Source: Cyanophora paradoxa
Lineage: Eukaryota; Glaucocystophyceae; Cyanophorales; Cyanophoraceae
NCBI GenBank assembly: GCA_004431415.1
Contig: QPMI01000054.1
Coordinates: forward strand, 310,001 to 374,000
DNA length: 64,000 nucleotides
Reading direction: 5' to 3'
The notes under the pieces were generated by a model. The model saw only the letters and a program-made list of their open reading frames with translations. It made no database searches and was not told the origin of the DNA. Each line of letters opens with the position of its first letter. Position 1 is the stretch's first letter. This document shows positions 42,230 to 54,181 of the stretch, piece after piece. Both the position numbers and the translations under genes were made by a program.

Positions 42230-45200
42230 ATGCCCAACCAAAGCCTCCCGCGACCGCCTAGTATGGGCGTAATGCCCGAAGACAGGAGCTTAACGCCGGA
42301 GAAGAGTCCAAGGGACGACCCGACCTCGAGCGAGGACGACGAATGCGAGGAGCCGACAATCGGCCGCATGCTGGAGGCCGATGGAGCCCCGCAGCCGGAC
42401 GAAGGAACACGTTGGGGCATCGACCGTGGCGAGGTGCTCGACGTGGATACCATCCGGAGTGCAGGCAGGCGGCTCGTGGCGCTCGTCCGCCGGGTCACCT
42501 CGATGCGGTGGAAGGCGCCGGAGCTCGAGAAGGAGATGCGCCACGTGCCCATAAACGGCGACCTTGCTGTGACGAAGGACTTCTGCACGAACTACATCAG
42601 GTTTGCATCCCCGTGTTCGCGCGCGCCTGCAGCATCCCACCGACGCGAGCGCTCGCGCGCAGCACGACCAAATACTCCTTTGTATCGTTCCTGCCCATGT
42701 GCTTCCTGTTCAACATCTTCCGGTAAGCTACCTCGCCCCGCGCGCGGCTGCTCGACCCGACCGAGTCCACGCCGCAGCCTTGCGAACTTCTACTTTCTCA
42801 TCATCGGTATCCTGTCCTACTTCCCCGAGGTGCGGCGCTCCCAGCTGCGGTTTTTCCGCCCCGGCCGAGCCGAGCCGGGCCCGCCGCAGGTCTCCCCCTT
42901 CGACCAGTCCAGCCGCTACTCCACTCTCTCGACGCTCGCCGTCGTCGTGAGCGTGAGCATGATCAAGGAAGGTGCGCAGGGGACGACCGCAGCGCCGAAC
43001 CGCGGGCCTCGACCCACGCGTGCGCGCGCGCGCGCGCGCCGCCCCGCAGCGGTGGAGGACTTCGAGCGGTACAAGTCGGACCGCGAGATGAACGGGAAGG
43101 AGACGGACGTCCTCCGGGGCACCCAGTTCGAGCGGGTCCGCGTTTCTCCGGGCTCCCCCGCCCCCCGCGCCGCCGCGCGCGGCCGACGCGCGCGGCGCAG
43201 ACGCCGTGGCGGGACGTGCGGGTCGGGGACGTGATCCGCGTGCGGGCGGACGAGCAGCTGCCGGCGGACATCGTGCTCCTCTCCAGCTCCGGCAAGGACT
43301 CCAGCTGCTTCGTCGAGACGGCCAACCTCGACGGCGAGACGAACCTGAAGGTGGCCCTCTCGGCCGCCCCGTGGGCCGCCCCGCCACCGCCTCGTGACCG
43401 CCGCCGCGCTCCAGATCAAGAAGGCGCTGGCCGACACCGCGCCGGCGGGGGACCAGCCCGCCGCCCTCGCGCGCATCAAGGGTCCGCGCGGCCCGCCCCG
43501 CGCCGCCGCCTCCGCCCCTCCCGACGCCGGCCGCAGGCGAGGTGGAGTGCGAGCCGCCGTGCGCCGCGCTGTACACGTTCACAGGGCGCCTCTCCGCCAT
43601 CGGCTGCCCCCTCTCCCCCGACGCCAACTGCGTCTGCCCCATCGACCTCGCGAACGTCCTGTGGCGGGTGCGCGGCTCGGCGGGCGTCGGGCGCCGCCGC
43701 CGGCTCGTTCCGTCGCCTGCGCGGCCTAACTGAGGCCCCGCAGGGCTCGTGCGTGCGCAACACGGACTGGGCAATCGGGGTGGTCATCTACAGCGGGCAC
43801 GACACGCGCGTCCTCCGCAACTCGCAGGAGAAGAAGCGCAAGGCGAGCCCGTAACCCCGCCGCGCCTTCGCCGCGGTCGCGCGCCCCCGCCCGTCTGAGC
43901 GCGCGCCCGGGCAGATATCGAACCTGGAGCTCCTTATGAACCGCCAGCTCTGGGTCGTCTTCTCCGTCCTCATCTTCCTCGCCTCCGGTACCCCCCCGCG
44001 CTAGAACCAAGCTTGATCCCGCGCGTATCCCCCGTGACCCGGTACCCCCTCAGGCTCCGCCATCGGCAACTACGTCTGGCTCCGCCTCAACGAGGGGGCC
44101 TGGTACATGGAGTACCCGTCCAACCCCTCCGCCTCCTCCGCGCTCCGCTTCCTCACATTCATCGGTACCCCGGCTCCATCCTGCCCTCGTTCTCAGCCAC
44201 CTTGCAAGGCTGACCTCCCCTCCCTCCCCGCCCAGTCCTCTACTCGTACATCGTACCCATCTCGCTTTACGTGTCCGTTGAGATCGTCAAGGCTGCCCAG
44301 GTACCGTACCCCTCCCCAAACAGACCCTACCCCGCTCTTCCTAACGGGACGAAACCCAGGCCATGTTCGTCAACTGGGACATAGGCCTCTACGACCCGGA
44401 GACGGACACGCCCGCCCGCGCCCGCACCTTCAACATCAACGAGGAGCTCGGCCAGGTCAGCCTACCTTTTTCCCTGTACCCCGGCGCTGCCCCCCTTCCC
44501 TCGCGTGGCCGCCCCCCTCACTTACGTCCCGTTTCAGATCCAGTACGTGTTCAGCGACAAGACGGGCACGCTGACGCGCAACGAGATGCGGTGCGCTGCT
44601 CTCGAGTCGACGAAGATGGCCGCTGTCACTGCTCCCTGCGCTCTCTGAGCCGCCCCGCCCCGCAGCTTCGTGAAGTGCTCGGTGGGGGGCATCCTCTACG
44701 GCGCCGACGAGAAGGACCACGACTGGCTGGCGGGGGGCGGCGCGGGCGCCCCGCACGGCCGCCGCGGCCAGAGCGCCACCGCCGCCGCCCCCGCCTCCCT
44801 CTCGCCCCGCACGCAGCGGCTCTGGGCCGCCGGGGACGGCCCCGCGCCCCGCGCCGACGGCGTCTCGACGCGGTCGCGGTCGGAGCCGCTGCCGGGGGCG
44901 GCGGACAGCACGGCGCCGGCCGTGAGCGCGCGCTCGAGCCTCACGCGGCGCCGCCTCGGCTCGGACTCGCCCGTGTACGACATCGGGGGCGGCATCATCC
45001 TCCCGAAGTCGGGGGCCGGGGAGGCCGAGGGGACGCCGGGGGAGCGGGCGTCGACGCGGAGCGGGGCGGGGGCGCGGGCGTCGCTGCGCGGGGAGGCGAT
45101 CGAGGGCCCGGGGGCGCGGGCGCTGGGGGAGGTGACGGAGGACATCCGGGGGGGCCGGGGCTGCCTCCAGGCCGACCGCGTCCGCGACCTCCTCGCCATG

Positions 45201-48200
45201 ATGGCCGTGCGCGCCCCTCGCGATGGCAAGGGCGCCTCCTCCTCCTCGTCTGCTGACGGGCGGGCGGGCGGGCGGGGGCGGCGGCAGGTGTGCCACACGG
45301 CGCTGATCGCGCCGGACCCGAAGCACGCGGGGCGCATCCGCTACGACGCGGCGAGCCCCGACGAGGGCGCCCTCGTCGAGGCCGCCAGGCGCGCCCCGCC
45401 CCCTTGCCTCCCCACTCGACCCGACCCGACCTGAGGGGGCGCCGCGCAGGGCCGCCGGCTTCGTCTTCGCCTCCCGCGGGGAGGGCACCGCCGTCGTCGA
45501 CGCCGCCGGCGTCACCCTCACCTACGAGGTCCCCGTACCCCCCTCCCAGCGTTGCGCACGTCCGAGTGGCGCACCCCCCCGCAGATCCTCCACATCCTCG
45601 AGTTCAGCTCCGACCGGAAGCGCATGTCCATCATCTGCAGGGACCCCTCCGGTGCCCCGCGCGCCTTCCTTGGACCCGCCCATCTGCCGGGCGGCCTCTG
45701 ACGAATCCACGCCTTCCCTTCCTCGCCTCCGCAGGCCGCCTGATGCTCTTCTGCAAGGGCGCCGACTCTGTCATCTTCGAGCGGGCCGCCCCCGGCGACC
45801 CCATGATCGAGCCGACCACCACGCACCTCGAGGTCCGCCCCCGTACCCCCCGGCCCCGCCCCCCCCGCCGAATCGCGCCCGAGCCCGTCTCCGCTTCCCC
45901 CGCAGTGCTTCGGCTCCCAGGGGCTGCGCACGCTCGTCTTCGCCAAGGCCGAGCTGGACGAGGGGCGGTGCGCGCGCCAGCCCGCGCCCCGCACCGCCGG
46001 CCGCTGAGCGCGTACCCCCCACAGGTTCATGCAGTGGGAGTCGCGCTACGCGGAGGCGTCCCTCGCCCTCGCGGACCGCCGCGCGAAGGTGCCGCTCCCC
46101 GCACCTCTCCGCCATCCGCGCACCCTCTCCGCTGAATGGGCGTACCCCAGATGGACGCCTTGGCCGCCGAGATCGAGGTCAACCTTCAGGTCCGCCCGCG
46201 GCGTACCCCTCCGAGCCGGGCCGCGGGGGAGCCCACGTGCCCGCCCTTGCAGGTCGTGGGCGCCACGGCGATCGAGGACCGGCTGCAGGAGAAGGTCCCC
46301 GAGACGCTGCGGGCCCTCCAGGAGGCCTCCATCAAGGCCCGCGCGCCCCCCGGCCTCGTTCGCGCGCCCGCCGCTGCTGACGGGGCGTGCCGGGGGCAGG
46401 TGTGGGTGCTCACGGGGGACAAGCAGGAGACGGCCGTGAGCATCGGCTTCTCCTGCGGCATCCTCCACGAGGAGCAGGAGCTCATCCTCCTCAACGAGAC
46501 CACCCCCGAGGCCCGCCGCTCCCTCCCTCCTCCTCCTCCTCTTCCTTTGGTGTAGCCCCCCTCGACCGCGCCGGGCGCAGGGGGCGGTGGAGGCGGTGCG
46601 GACGCTCGCGCGGCAGCACTGCGGGGAGAAGGCGGCGAAGCGGCAGAGCCTGCGGGAGCGCTTCTGGACGGACCGCGAGCGCGAGGGGCGCGAGCCCGGC
46701 GCGGGGGCGGGGCGCGGCTTCGGCGGGTCGAGCATGGGCACCGCCAACCCCAGGCGAGCGCCCGCCCGCCCGCCCGCCCCGGGCCGCGGCGCCGGCCGCC
46801 GAGGCCGCTCTGCAGCGTGGACCTCTCGGGGCGGGAGGAGGTGCTCGCCGCCGCCCTCGCCCAGGCCGCCGGCCAGGAGCCCCGTGCGCCCCCTCCGCCC
46901 CCGCTACCCCCGCTCTCTTCCCCCCGCTCACCCCGCCGGCCGCAGCGGGGCGCGCCGGCGCCAAGGCCAACGGGAACGGGAACGGGAACGGGGCCGCCGC
47001 CGCCGCCGCTGCCGGCTCGGGCCCCGCGGCCCCCAGCGGCGTGCACCACACCCGCAAGCCGGCCATCATCGTGGACGGTGCTCACCCCCCCCTCGCCCTC
47101 CCCCCTCGCCCTCCGTGCGGGGCTCATCGGGGGGCGGGGCGGGGCGGCAGGGGCGACGCTGGGGTTCGTGCTGGAGAGCGACGAGGCCCGGCCGGCCTTC
47201 CTCCGCCTCGCCCGCCGCTCCGCCACCGTCATCTGCTGCCGCGTCTCCCCGCTCCAGAAGGCCCAGGCCCGCCCTTCCTCCTCCCCCTTCCCTCCCCGAA
47301 CCAGGGGCCGCCCCGCCGCCCCGCCCTCTCCTCGGCTGACGGGGCGGCGCGGCGCTGGCGGCAGGTCGTGCGGCTGGTGCGGCGGGCGGAGCGGGCGATC
47401 ACGCTGGCCATCGGGGACGGCGCCAACGACGTCGGCATGATCCAGGCCGCCCACGTCGGCGCGCCCTCTCCTAGCCCCCTCCCTCGCGCTGCTCCGCGAC
47501 CGCCTCGTCTGACCCGCTCCGCTCGGCTCTCCGCTCGCAGGGGTGGGGATCTCGGGGAAGGAGGGGATGCAGGCGGTGCTGGCCTCGGATTTCGCCATCG
47601 CCCAGTTCCGCTTCCTGCGCCGCCTCCTCTTCGTGCACGGCCGCTGGTCCTACAAGCGCACCGTCAAGCTCATCCTCTACTCCTTCTACAAGGCGCGCTC
47701 TTTGAAATGCTAAGAAGCCTCGCAATCCTCGTTAAGCTCAGCCGCTCCCCCGCGCAGAACAACATCATCTGCTGGCTCTTCTTCTGGTGGACGATCCGCA
47801 ACGGGTGGTCGGGCCAGACCCTCTTCGACGGGTGGACGCAGGCGAGGCCGCCCGCCTCCCTCCCCCCCGCCCCCCGCCGCGGGCCGCCGCCTCACGGGCC
47901 GCCGCGCAGGGCCTCTACAACGTTGTTTTCACCTCCGTCCCCATCCTCGTGCTCGCCACCCAGGTCCGCCCCGCCCCGCCCCGCCCCGCCCCGCCCGCCC
48001 CCTCGCGCACGAGAGGAGGAAGAGCCGAAAGAGAGCCACGCGAAAGAGAGTTACGGGAAAGAGAGTCATGGATTAAGGAAAAGACCAAAGAGGGGGCGGC
48101 GAGGCTGACGCGGGGGCCCCTCAGGACCAGGAGAACCCCGCGCACGTGCTGGAGAACAACCCCCGCATCTACACCCTGGGCCTCAAGAACACGGGGGTGC

Positions 48201-49732
48201 GGCGCCCCGCCCCGCCCCGCCCCCGCCCCCGCCCTCGCGCCGTCCGAGCGGGGCGGGCGTGCAGTTCAACTTCCGCATCTTCTGGGGCTGGTTCCTCGAC
48301 TCGGTCTTCCACTCCCTCGTCGTCTTCTTCCTCCCCTTCGAGATGCTCGCCGGCTCCCTCTCCGACGGCACCCAGAACGGTCCGCCCCGCCCGCCCCGCC
48401 CGCCCCGCCCGCCCCGCCCCGACGCATCCGACCCGACCGCCCCGGGGCAGGCTTCTGGGCGATGTCGACGGCGGTGTGCACGGTGCTCGTCATCGTCGTC
48501 ACCCTCCGCCTCGCCGTCGCCGTCTCCTCCTGGAACTGGCTCCTCGTCCGCCCGCCCCTCCTCTCGCCCCGCGCCGCGCCCCTCGCTGCGCCCCGTCGAG
48601 CGCCCCGGGGCGGCAGATCTTCTTCGTGGTGGCCTCCAACGTCGTCTACTTCCTCTTCCTCCTCGCCTACTGCGCCCCGGGCCTCGTCGCCGTCGCCCCC
48701 GACATGTCCGCCCGGGCCCCCCGCCGCACCCCACGCCCCCGCCCCCGCCCCCGCCCCCGCCGCGCGGCGCGTGCGATCCGGCGCGGGGCGGCGGGGCAGG
48801 AGCGGCATCGCGTTCAAGCTCTTCGCGAACCCCGCCTTCTGGCTCTGCATCGCCGTCGTCCCCGCCGTCGCCCTCATCCCCGACCTCGTCTGGGAGTAGT
48901 GCGCCGTACCCCCCCCCCCCCCCCGGCCCCCGCCCCGCCCCGTCGAACGAGCGGCGGGCAGCGTGAAGAGGAACTGGATCGGGGGCGAGAAGGAGCGGCT
49001 GCAGGTGGAGCACCGGCGGCTGAAGAAGCTCCAGCGCCGCCGCCCGCCCCGCGCCGCGTGCGTCCGGCCCCCGCCCTCCGCGCCTCCCGCCTCCTCGGCC
49101 CTCTCCGACGCGCCCCGCCCGCCCCCAGCTCCGGCTCCCGCCGCCGCCAGATCCTCATGACGTCCCCCTCCCACGCGAGCGTCTCCTTCCGTGCGCCGCG
49201 CCCCCGGAGGGCCTGCGCCCCCCGCTCCCCCTCATCGCAGCCGCCGCGCGCAGGCGGCTTCGCGTTCAGCGCGGCGGAGTACGGGGCGAGCCGCTTCATC
49301 AGCACGCGGGAGTCGCAGTCGCCCAACTTCAGCCGCGCCGGCTCGTTCGCCCCCGCGCTCCGCCTCACCCCCGCCCCCTCCAACTCCGCGGACGCCCCCC
49401 GCCACATCCACTTCGAGGCCGACCCCCGCCGCTCCCCCCACCTGCCCAGGGAGCCTCCCGCCGGCCCCAGCTTTTTTGGCGCCGCGGGACCCCCCGTGCC
49501 CGCCCCGGCCTCCCCGCCCCCGCCCTCCCGCACGGCCTCAGATGCCGTACCGCGCCGCCCGGAGGAAGGGGGTACCTCCTCCGGGGACCTGACGTCCCAG
49601 TCGGACCGGCAGCCGGGTACGCCCCCTGCGGCGGTGCCGGCGGGGCCCGTGCCCGGGGTGCAGTCCGTCCACCGCCGGAACTTATCGGGTGGCCGTCGCG
49701 CCGACGTCTACATCCGAATGGAGGACGGCTAA
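42230..49732 (+). CDS. P4-ATPase phospholipid flippase, DRS2/ATP8A-like
   Basis: A complete type IV P-type ATPase. The N-terminal tail ([20 protein letters not shown]) is acidic. Then come first-span exons [15 protein letters not shown] and [14 protein letters not shown], actuator motif DGETNLK (43330-43350), and fourth-span motif [13 protein letters not shown] (the PISL signature). The phosphorylation site is DKTGTLT (44556-44576). The nucleotide domain has [29 protein letters not shown] and [12 protein letters not shown]. Then follow [20 protein letters not shown], the hinge [11 protein letters not shown] (47413-47445), [20 protein letters not shown] and six C-terminal spans (for example [48 protein letters not shown]). 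The tail carries GFAFS (49256-49270), the element that auto-inhibits DRS2/ATP8A pumps, and ends YIRMEDG (stop 49730-49732). It translocates aminophospholipids to the cytosolic leaflet, usually with a CDC50 subunit, which is not in this window. About 30 introns mix GTGCGCC and GTACCCC donors. Confidence 0.95.
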
Positions 49733-50237
49733 CGCCAGGCGCGCGCGTCGCACGTGGGCGCCCCTCCTCGCATTCCGTTTTGCCCTTGGGTCGCAGTACT
49801 CACTTTTTGCCTGTCTAGGGGCATGTGTCTGTCGCAGTGTCACCGTTCTATCTAGCTGCTGTGTTGTGTTTCCTTGCTAGAGAGAATTGAAGAGCAGTAT
49901 GCGCTTGCGCAGCTGCAGTGAGCTCGACGATCGATATCGTGGCATGGCCGGCGGCCCGGCGCCATGCATGCGCATGCGCACATGAGCACAAGGGGGGGGG
50001 AGGAGATGGGGGTATCACGTACGGACCCTTGAATATCGGGCGGGTTGCTCCTCAACTTGCAATTGGCAAGCTACCTCAGGGCCTCTGACAAGCATCTTTC
50101 ACCAGCTTCTGAGCTCGGATGCCCGAGGCAATGATCCCCCGAGTCTCGAGCGGCGGCCCGGCTGAGGGCGCCCAGAAGATACATCCTTTCCCCTCTGAAG
50201 CTCTTCTTTGACGCAACGACAACGTCTTCATGTCCCG
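49733..50237. other. Intergenic spacer
   Basis: About 500 bp with CATGCATGCGCATGCGCACATG-type palindromes near 49970. No gene is seen. It precedes the His-tract gene. Confidence 0.4.
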
Positions 50238-51470
50238 ATGGGAAGTTCGAAGACGGCTTGCAGCTGGATCGCCGCGGTCACGCCGGAGACCGTTTTGACG
50301 CTCTGTGAAGCGATAGAGCATCAACTTCGGACCACCGGCTTCTCCAACATTCTATGGAGGCAAATCCGCGAGATCGCCGGCCTGTCTCCGGCCCAGATGC
50401 AAGCTCTCTGGCGGTATGTTGCGTACGGGAAGAGCGTGGAAGTCCGCTCGAAGTCCAACCTGGTGAGGTCCATGCAACTTGATGTATTCCCTCGCCTCGC
50501 CCTGATGCGCGCCGGAAGGTCCAGGATGATCCCGATGACGAAGAGAGCGACGTAGAACGCGCCTCCGCTCCAATGGCGACCTTCTCGACGCTAAAGGATC
50601 GCGTCAAGCGTGAGAATGGACGGGGACACGGCGGTCACAGGTCGAAGCGTCCGCGGAGCAGCGGTCATCACCACTCCCCCCACCACCACCACCACCACCA
50701 CCACCACCACCACCACCAGGCAGCGACGCAGCCTGTGCACCCACAAGCGCGCATCGCGGCTCCCAGCTCGGCCCCCATCCGTGCACCCGCAAACCCCTCG
50801 AGCGGTGCGCTTCCCTGCCCTCCAGTCGTTTTCGAGCCAGTCTTCCGCTCTGTCGCCATGCCCGCACCTATTCATCGTTGGCTGATAGTTGCTTGCGCTG
50901 AAAGTTTAGCGGGCAAGAAAACTCCGATTCCCTCGAATAGGCGTCCCCTATATGGATGCCCGTTCAGCAGAATTCGGAAATATTTCTCCTCCCTCACCCT
51001 TCTCTTGCTTCCCTCTCTTAGCAGCCTGCAGCTGACGCTTTGCTCGCCGCACAGACGCGCATGAGGGCGCGACCCTGCATCGCGTGATTGCGCCGGCCGC
51101 CCAGCCGCGGCCCCCGACCTCCCCCACCCGGGCGTCTGAGGGTACCGAGAAGCGCCGCCGAAAGGAGGAGCGATCCGCTCCGTCAGCAGCAGCCGACTCG
51201 CCCCGCGCCGACCCGCCCCAGCGCGCGATGAGCGCCTCCGTGAACGGCAGCGTTGGCGGCTTCGAGCGCCCGAGCGCCCCGCACCGCTCCGCCGTGCTGG
51301 CGCCGTACCCGGGGACGCCCTCCCCCGTCTCGGTCCAGGGAGGCTCCCGCTCGCACTCGGCGCCCCCTTCCGCGTCCTCGCGCCCCGGCGACCCCTCTGC
51401 GCCCCCGGCCCCGGCCTTGGGCCCCGCTCCGGCCCCGTCTCCGGCCCCGGCTCCGGCCCCGCGCTCTTGA
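50238..51470 (+). CDS. Nuclear-type protein with Myb/SANT-like helical domain and His tract
   Basis: Exon 1 (50238-50462) encodes MGSSKTACSWIAAVTPETVL, then LCEAIEHQLRTTGFSNILWR, IREIAGLSPAQMQALWRYVA and YGKSVEVRSKSNL. The three short helices with spaced Trp residues resemble a Myb/SANT-type domain, but this is only a fold-level guess. A 56-nt intron (50463-50518) leads in phase 0 to VQDDPDDEESDVERASAP, TFSTLKDRVKRENGRGHG and a run of 12 His residues encoded by pure CAC repeats. A longer intron (about 50800-51054) precedes the last exon, which reads DAHEGATLHRVIAPAAQPR, EGTEKRRRKEERSAPSAAAD and a Pro/Ala-rich end, stopping at 51468-51470. The acceptor of the last exon is uncertain; an alternative frame (PAADALLAAQTRMRAR) exists there. 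Confidence 0.6.
50681..50716 (+). repeat. (CAC)12 trinucleotide tract encoding poly-His
   Basis: Twelve uninterrupted CAC codons inside the preceding gene. A pure trinucleotide run like this is prone to length change between strains. Confidence 0.9.
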
Positions 51471-52196
51471 GCACTTCTTGCTTTCCTCCGTGCACAGCGT
51501 TTTATGTCCGAGCAGTTTTTCCCCCTTCTAATACTTGATGCTGCATCTTATACATGGCGGGCTGTTGAACAGTGTACATATTTCATTTATTTTCGTGTAT
51601 GAATATTAGGATTCCTCAGAATTATAATCTCGAGCAAGTTGCATGTTGCTGCTTCAATGTAGAATTGCAGAAGTGGTCCCCTGGCCGCCTGTATCCTGGT
51701 GCGACAGAGAATGCAAGCGCCGACACCAGAGCTCGCCGAGTCGAGCTCGAGCTCGAGGGACCAATGGCCATGGCAATGCAATCAGCCGGTGCATCGATAT
51801 CCGATGATTATGCCATCGACAACGATATCGATCGCGATGCCGCTGATCATGAGTCATGCGCACGCATGCCGCGGCTAGCGCTTGTGCCTCGGCGGATCCG
51901 GACGCTTGCAATTGCGAATTCGAACCGTACGTAATTATGCGTATACGTACTACTACGGTATACGCTGCTACAGTAGTAGGCCGCTTGCCCAGCTGCATGC
52001 GCAGCTGCCAGCTGCAGGCTGCGCATGCAGGCCGAGCATCCCGGCCGCAGAAACTTGAAATCATGCCGATCGCGAGCGCACGTGCACGGCGGCCGCGGAG
52101 CGAGCGCTATCGGCCCAGCCCGGCGGAGTGAGCTCGAGGGCGGTCGGAGACTCGGAGCTCGAGCTCGAGGCAGAGTTCCAAAATTTTTTGTGGGCC
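51471..52196. other. Palindrome-rich intergenic DNA
   Basis: No gene is recognised. It contains GAGCTCGAGCTCGAG, ATCGATATCG, CAGCTGCATGCGCAGCTGCCAGCTGCAGGCTG-like nested palindromes (near 51990) and the insertion site of the SINE. Confidence 0.4.
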
Positions 52197-52397
52197 CAGG
52201 AGACCCTTACCCGCGCTTTAGCGCAGTGGTATAAGGTCGTGCTACGACCTCCCGGATTCCCGGGTTCGGTTCCTGCTGTTTCCGCTACGTTGTACTTCGA
52301 ATCCTTGTGATTCCCGATACCGTGACTTGTATCCTCGTTGTGTACTACGAGTGGGCACGCCCACCGTAGATCTTTAAAAAAAAAAAACAGGAGACCC
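52197..52397 (+). mobile_element. tRNA-derived SINE with poly(A) tail and target-site duplication
   Basis: A 10-bp direct repeat CAGGAGACCC flanks the insertion (52197-52206 and 52388-52397). The 181-bp body starts with a tRNA-like head. Box A is TAGCGCAGTGG (52219-52229) and box B is GGTTCGGTTCC (52263-52273). Between them an anticodon-like stem AGGTC/GACCT encloses the loop GTGCTAC, which would read GCT. The acceptor stem is not complementary and the T-stem is imperfect, so it is not a working tRNA gene. An unrelated body of about 100 bp follows, ending in a 12-nt A run (52376-52387) directly before the second repeat. These are the hallmarks of an LTR-less, LINE-mobilised retroposon transcribed by RNA polymerase III. 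The perfect duplication implies a fairly recent insertion. Confidence 0.9.
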
Positions 52398-53197
52398 CCA
52401 AAAAATTTTAAAAAGTTTTAAAACTTTTTGAAAAATTTCTCAAAAAGTTTTGCCATACAAACGAGAAGGCACGTTCCAGAGGCGCGCAAACGCGCTCTAA
52501 ACGTGCTCTTAAGGTCCTCTTAACATTCTTGTAGCATGGGAAGTGGTCAGAAGTTTTATTTCGAGCCCATTTGGGCGAAGGCACACTTATGAATTTCCTA
52601 GGGCTCGCCAGGGGTACAGTGAGGTCTGACCCTTATCGACGTGCAGAGTGCCCCTATCGCATTGCTTATCGCTTAAACTTCATTATACATGCAAGAGATA
52701 CGTATAGGAAGCTTATTACGACGTGTTCTGCACGATAAAAGGGCCCCCCGAATATTTTCTCGAGCAAAATTTTTTGAGCGTCCAGCCGAGACCAAAAAAT
52801 TTTGCAAAAAATTTTACAAAAAATTTTGTTTTATTTTTCGAAAAATTTTTCGGCCGGAACCCTGGCTCGAGGGGCGCGGCCGGGGCCGCCGAGCGGGGGT
52901 ACCGGCCCTAATTGCCTACGCCTCTCCGAGAGTACAATTGCAAGTATACGTACTAGTCCATCATCTCACTCGAACTTCGAACATCAATCCGTAAGATCAG
53001 CCCGGTACAGCGGAGGGCCTCAGCGGTACTAGCGGAGGCAAAGCGGCACTAGCGCAGGCAAGGGCTCCTCGCCAACGTAAGCGAGCATCTCAGAGTCTGT
53101 GCAGCACATTCTGACACCCTCTGCGCCCGGGGCAATGCCCCACGTACGCGTCGCTCGTCGATCCTCCAATCTGCAGCCATCAAGAGCTATAGTTCAC
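52398..53197. other. A/T-homopolymer-rich intergenic DNA
   Basis: It begins with clustered AAAAATTTT/TTTTGAAAA words (52400-52455). A second cluster lies at 52760-52860 with repeated GCAAAAAATTTT-like units. This composition is unlike the rest of the window. The SINE has inserted at the edge of the first cluster (AAATTTTTTG lies just upstream of it). No gene is seen; it may be a decayed repeat family. Confidence 0.45.
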
Positions 53198-54181
53198 ATG
53201 TCGACCGCGGCCGCAGTGGCGCTCCCGCAGCCCGCTGTTGACGCGGCGAGGCCGGCCGGGCTGCCCCTGTGCATGCACGCGCCCGGGGACTCTGAAATCG
53301 CTGCGGAGCCTGCGGTCGAGGCGGGCGTGCCTGATCGAGAAGTCTTTCGTTACAGCTACAGCCACAGCACCGCCTCGGGCGAGCGCGTGAAACGCGTCGT
53401 CGCCTTGAGCGGTGCGACGCCGGCGCTACAGCGCAGCGCCCGGTTCCTCCTGCCGCCGACGGAGCGCTGACGGCGGCCTGTCGCGCGCAGGCCAGCCGTT
53501 CACAGAGGCGGACGGCGACGGGAGCGGCGGGCACATGCTGCGGGCGGGTCACAGCACGGGGGCGGCCCTGTGGCCAGCCGCGCCGCTGCTGTGCGACTAC
53601 CTGGCGGGGGCGCTGGGCCGCGCCGGCCTCGAGGGCCGCCGCGTAGCGGAGCTCGGGTGCGGTCTGGGGCTCGTTGGCATTGTCGCGTCGTCGCTTGTCG
53701 GGGCCGCTGGCGCCGTCCACCTCACCGACGGTCCGCACCGCGCGAGCTCCCCGCCAGCGGCTCCCCGCGCTCAGCCGCCCCCGCAGGCGACGACGCGGCG
53801 CTCCGGAGGGCAGAGGCGAACGCGGCGGGCAGCCGCGCCGCCGGCGACGGCCCCACCTCCTTCGGCGTGCTCCGCTGGGGCCCGGGGGGCCCCGCCGCAG
53901 CCGCCGGCGCCGTCGCAGCCGTTGGCGGGCGGCCCTTCGACGTCGCTGTCGGCTCGGATCTCGTGTACCCCTCGGGGGGCGACGGGGCGGCGAACATGGG
54001 GTCGATCCTGGACGCGGCGGGGGCGCTCCTCGCCTCGGAGGGGGGTACCGTCCTCATCGGGCTGCAGCGGCGCAGTCTCGCGCTCTCGGCCGTGGCCGCC
54101 GCCGCCGCCGCTCGCGGCTGGCGCGCCGACATCCCCGCGGGCGGCTTTGTCGAGGTCACTTCCTCCCCATTTTCCCCCTAG
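53198..54181 (+). CDS. METTL21-type (seven-beta-strand) protein methyltransferase
   Basis: Three exons (53198-53411, 53491-53730, 53787-54181) sum to 849 nt, 282 residues, in frame. The N-terminal part includes VFRYSYSHSTASGERVKRVV. The methyltransferase core follows: STGAALWPAAPLLCDYL (the W that precedes motif I in this family), motif I VAELGCGLGLVGIVAS (SAM binding), AVHLTDG (acidic end of beta 2), DDAALRRAEANA, WGPG, then FDVAVGSDLVYP (the D-[LV]-[IV]-Y motif typical of METTL21/FAM86/VCPKMT lysine methyltransferases) and GGTVLIGLQRR. These enzymes trimethylate lysines on chaperones, eEF1A or eEF2; the substrate cannot be told from sequence. Introns are 79 and 56 nt. An upstream in-frame ATG at 53132 would add 22 Arg/Ser-rich residues; the start at 53198 was chosen. 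Confidence 0.88.

Noticed and set aside
52207-52284. A functional tRNA-Ser(GCT) gene
   Set aside because: Boxes A and B and an anticodon-like stem are present, but the acceptor stem does not pair, the T-stem is imperfect and there is no long variable arm. The flanking 10-bp duplication and A tail fit a SINE better.
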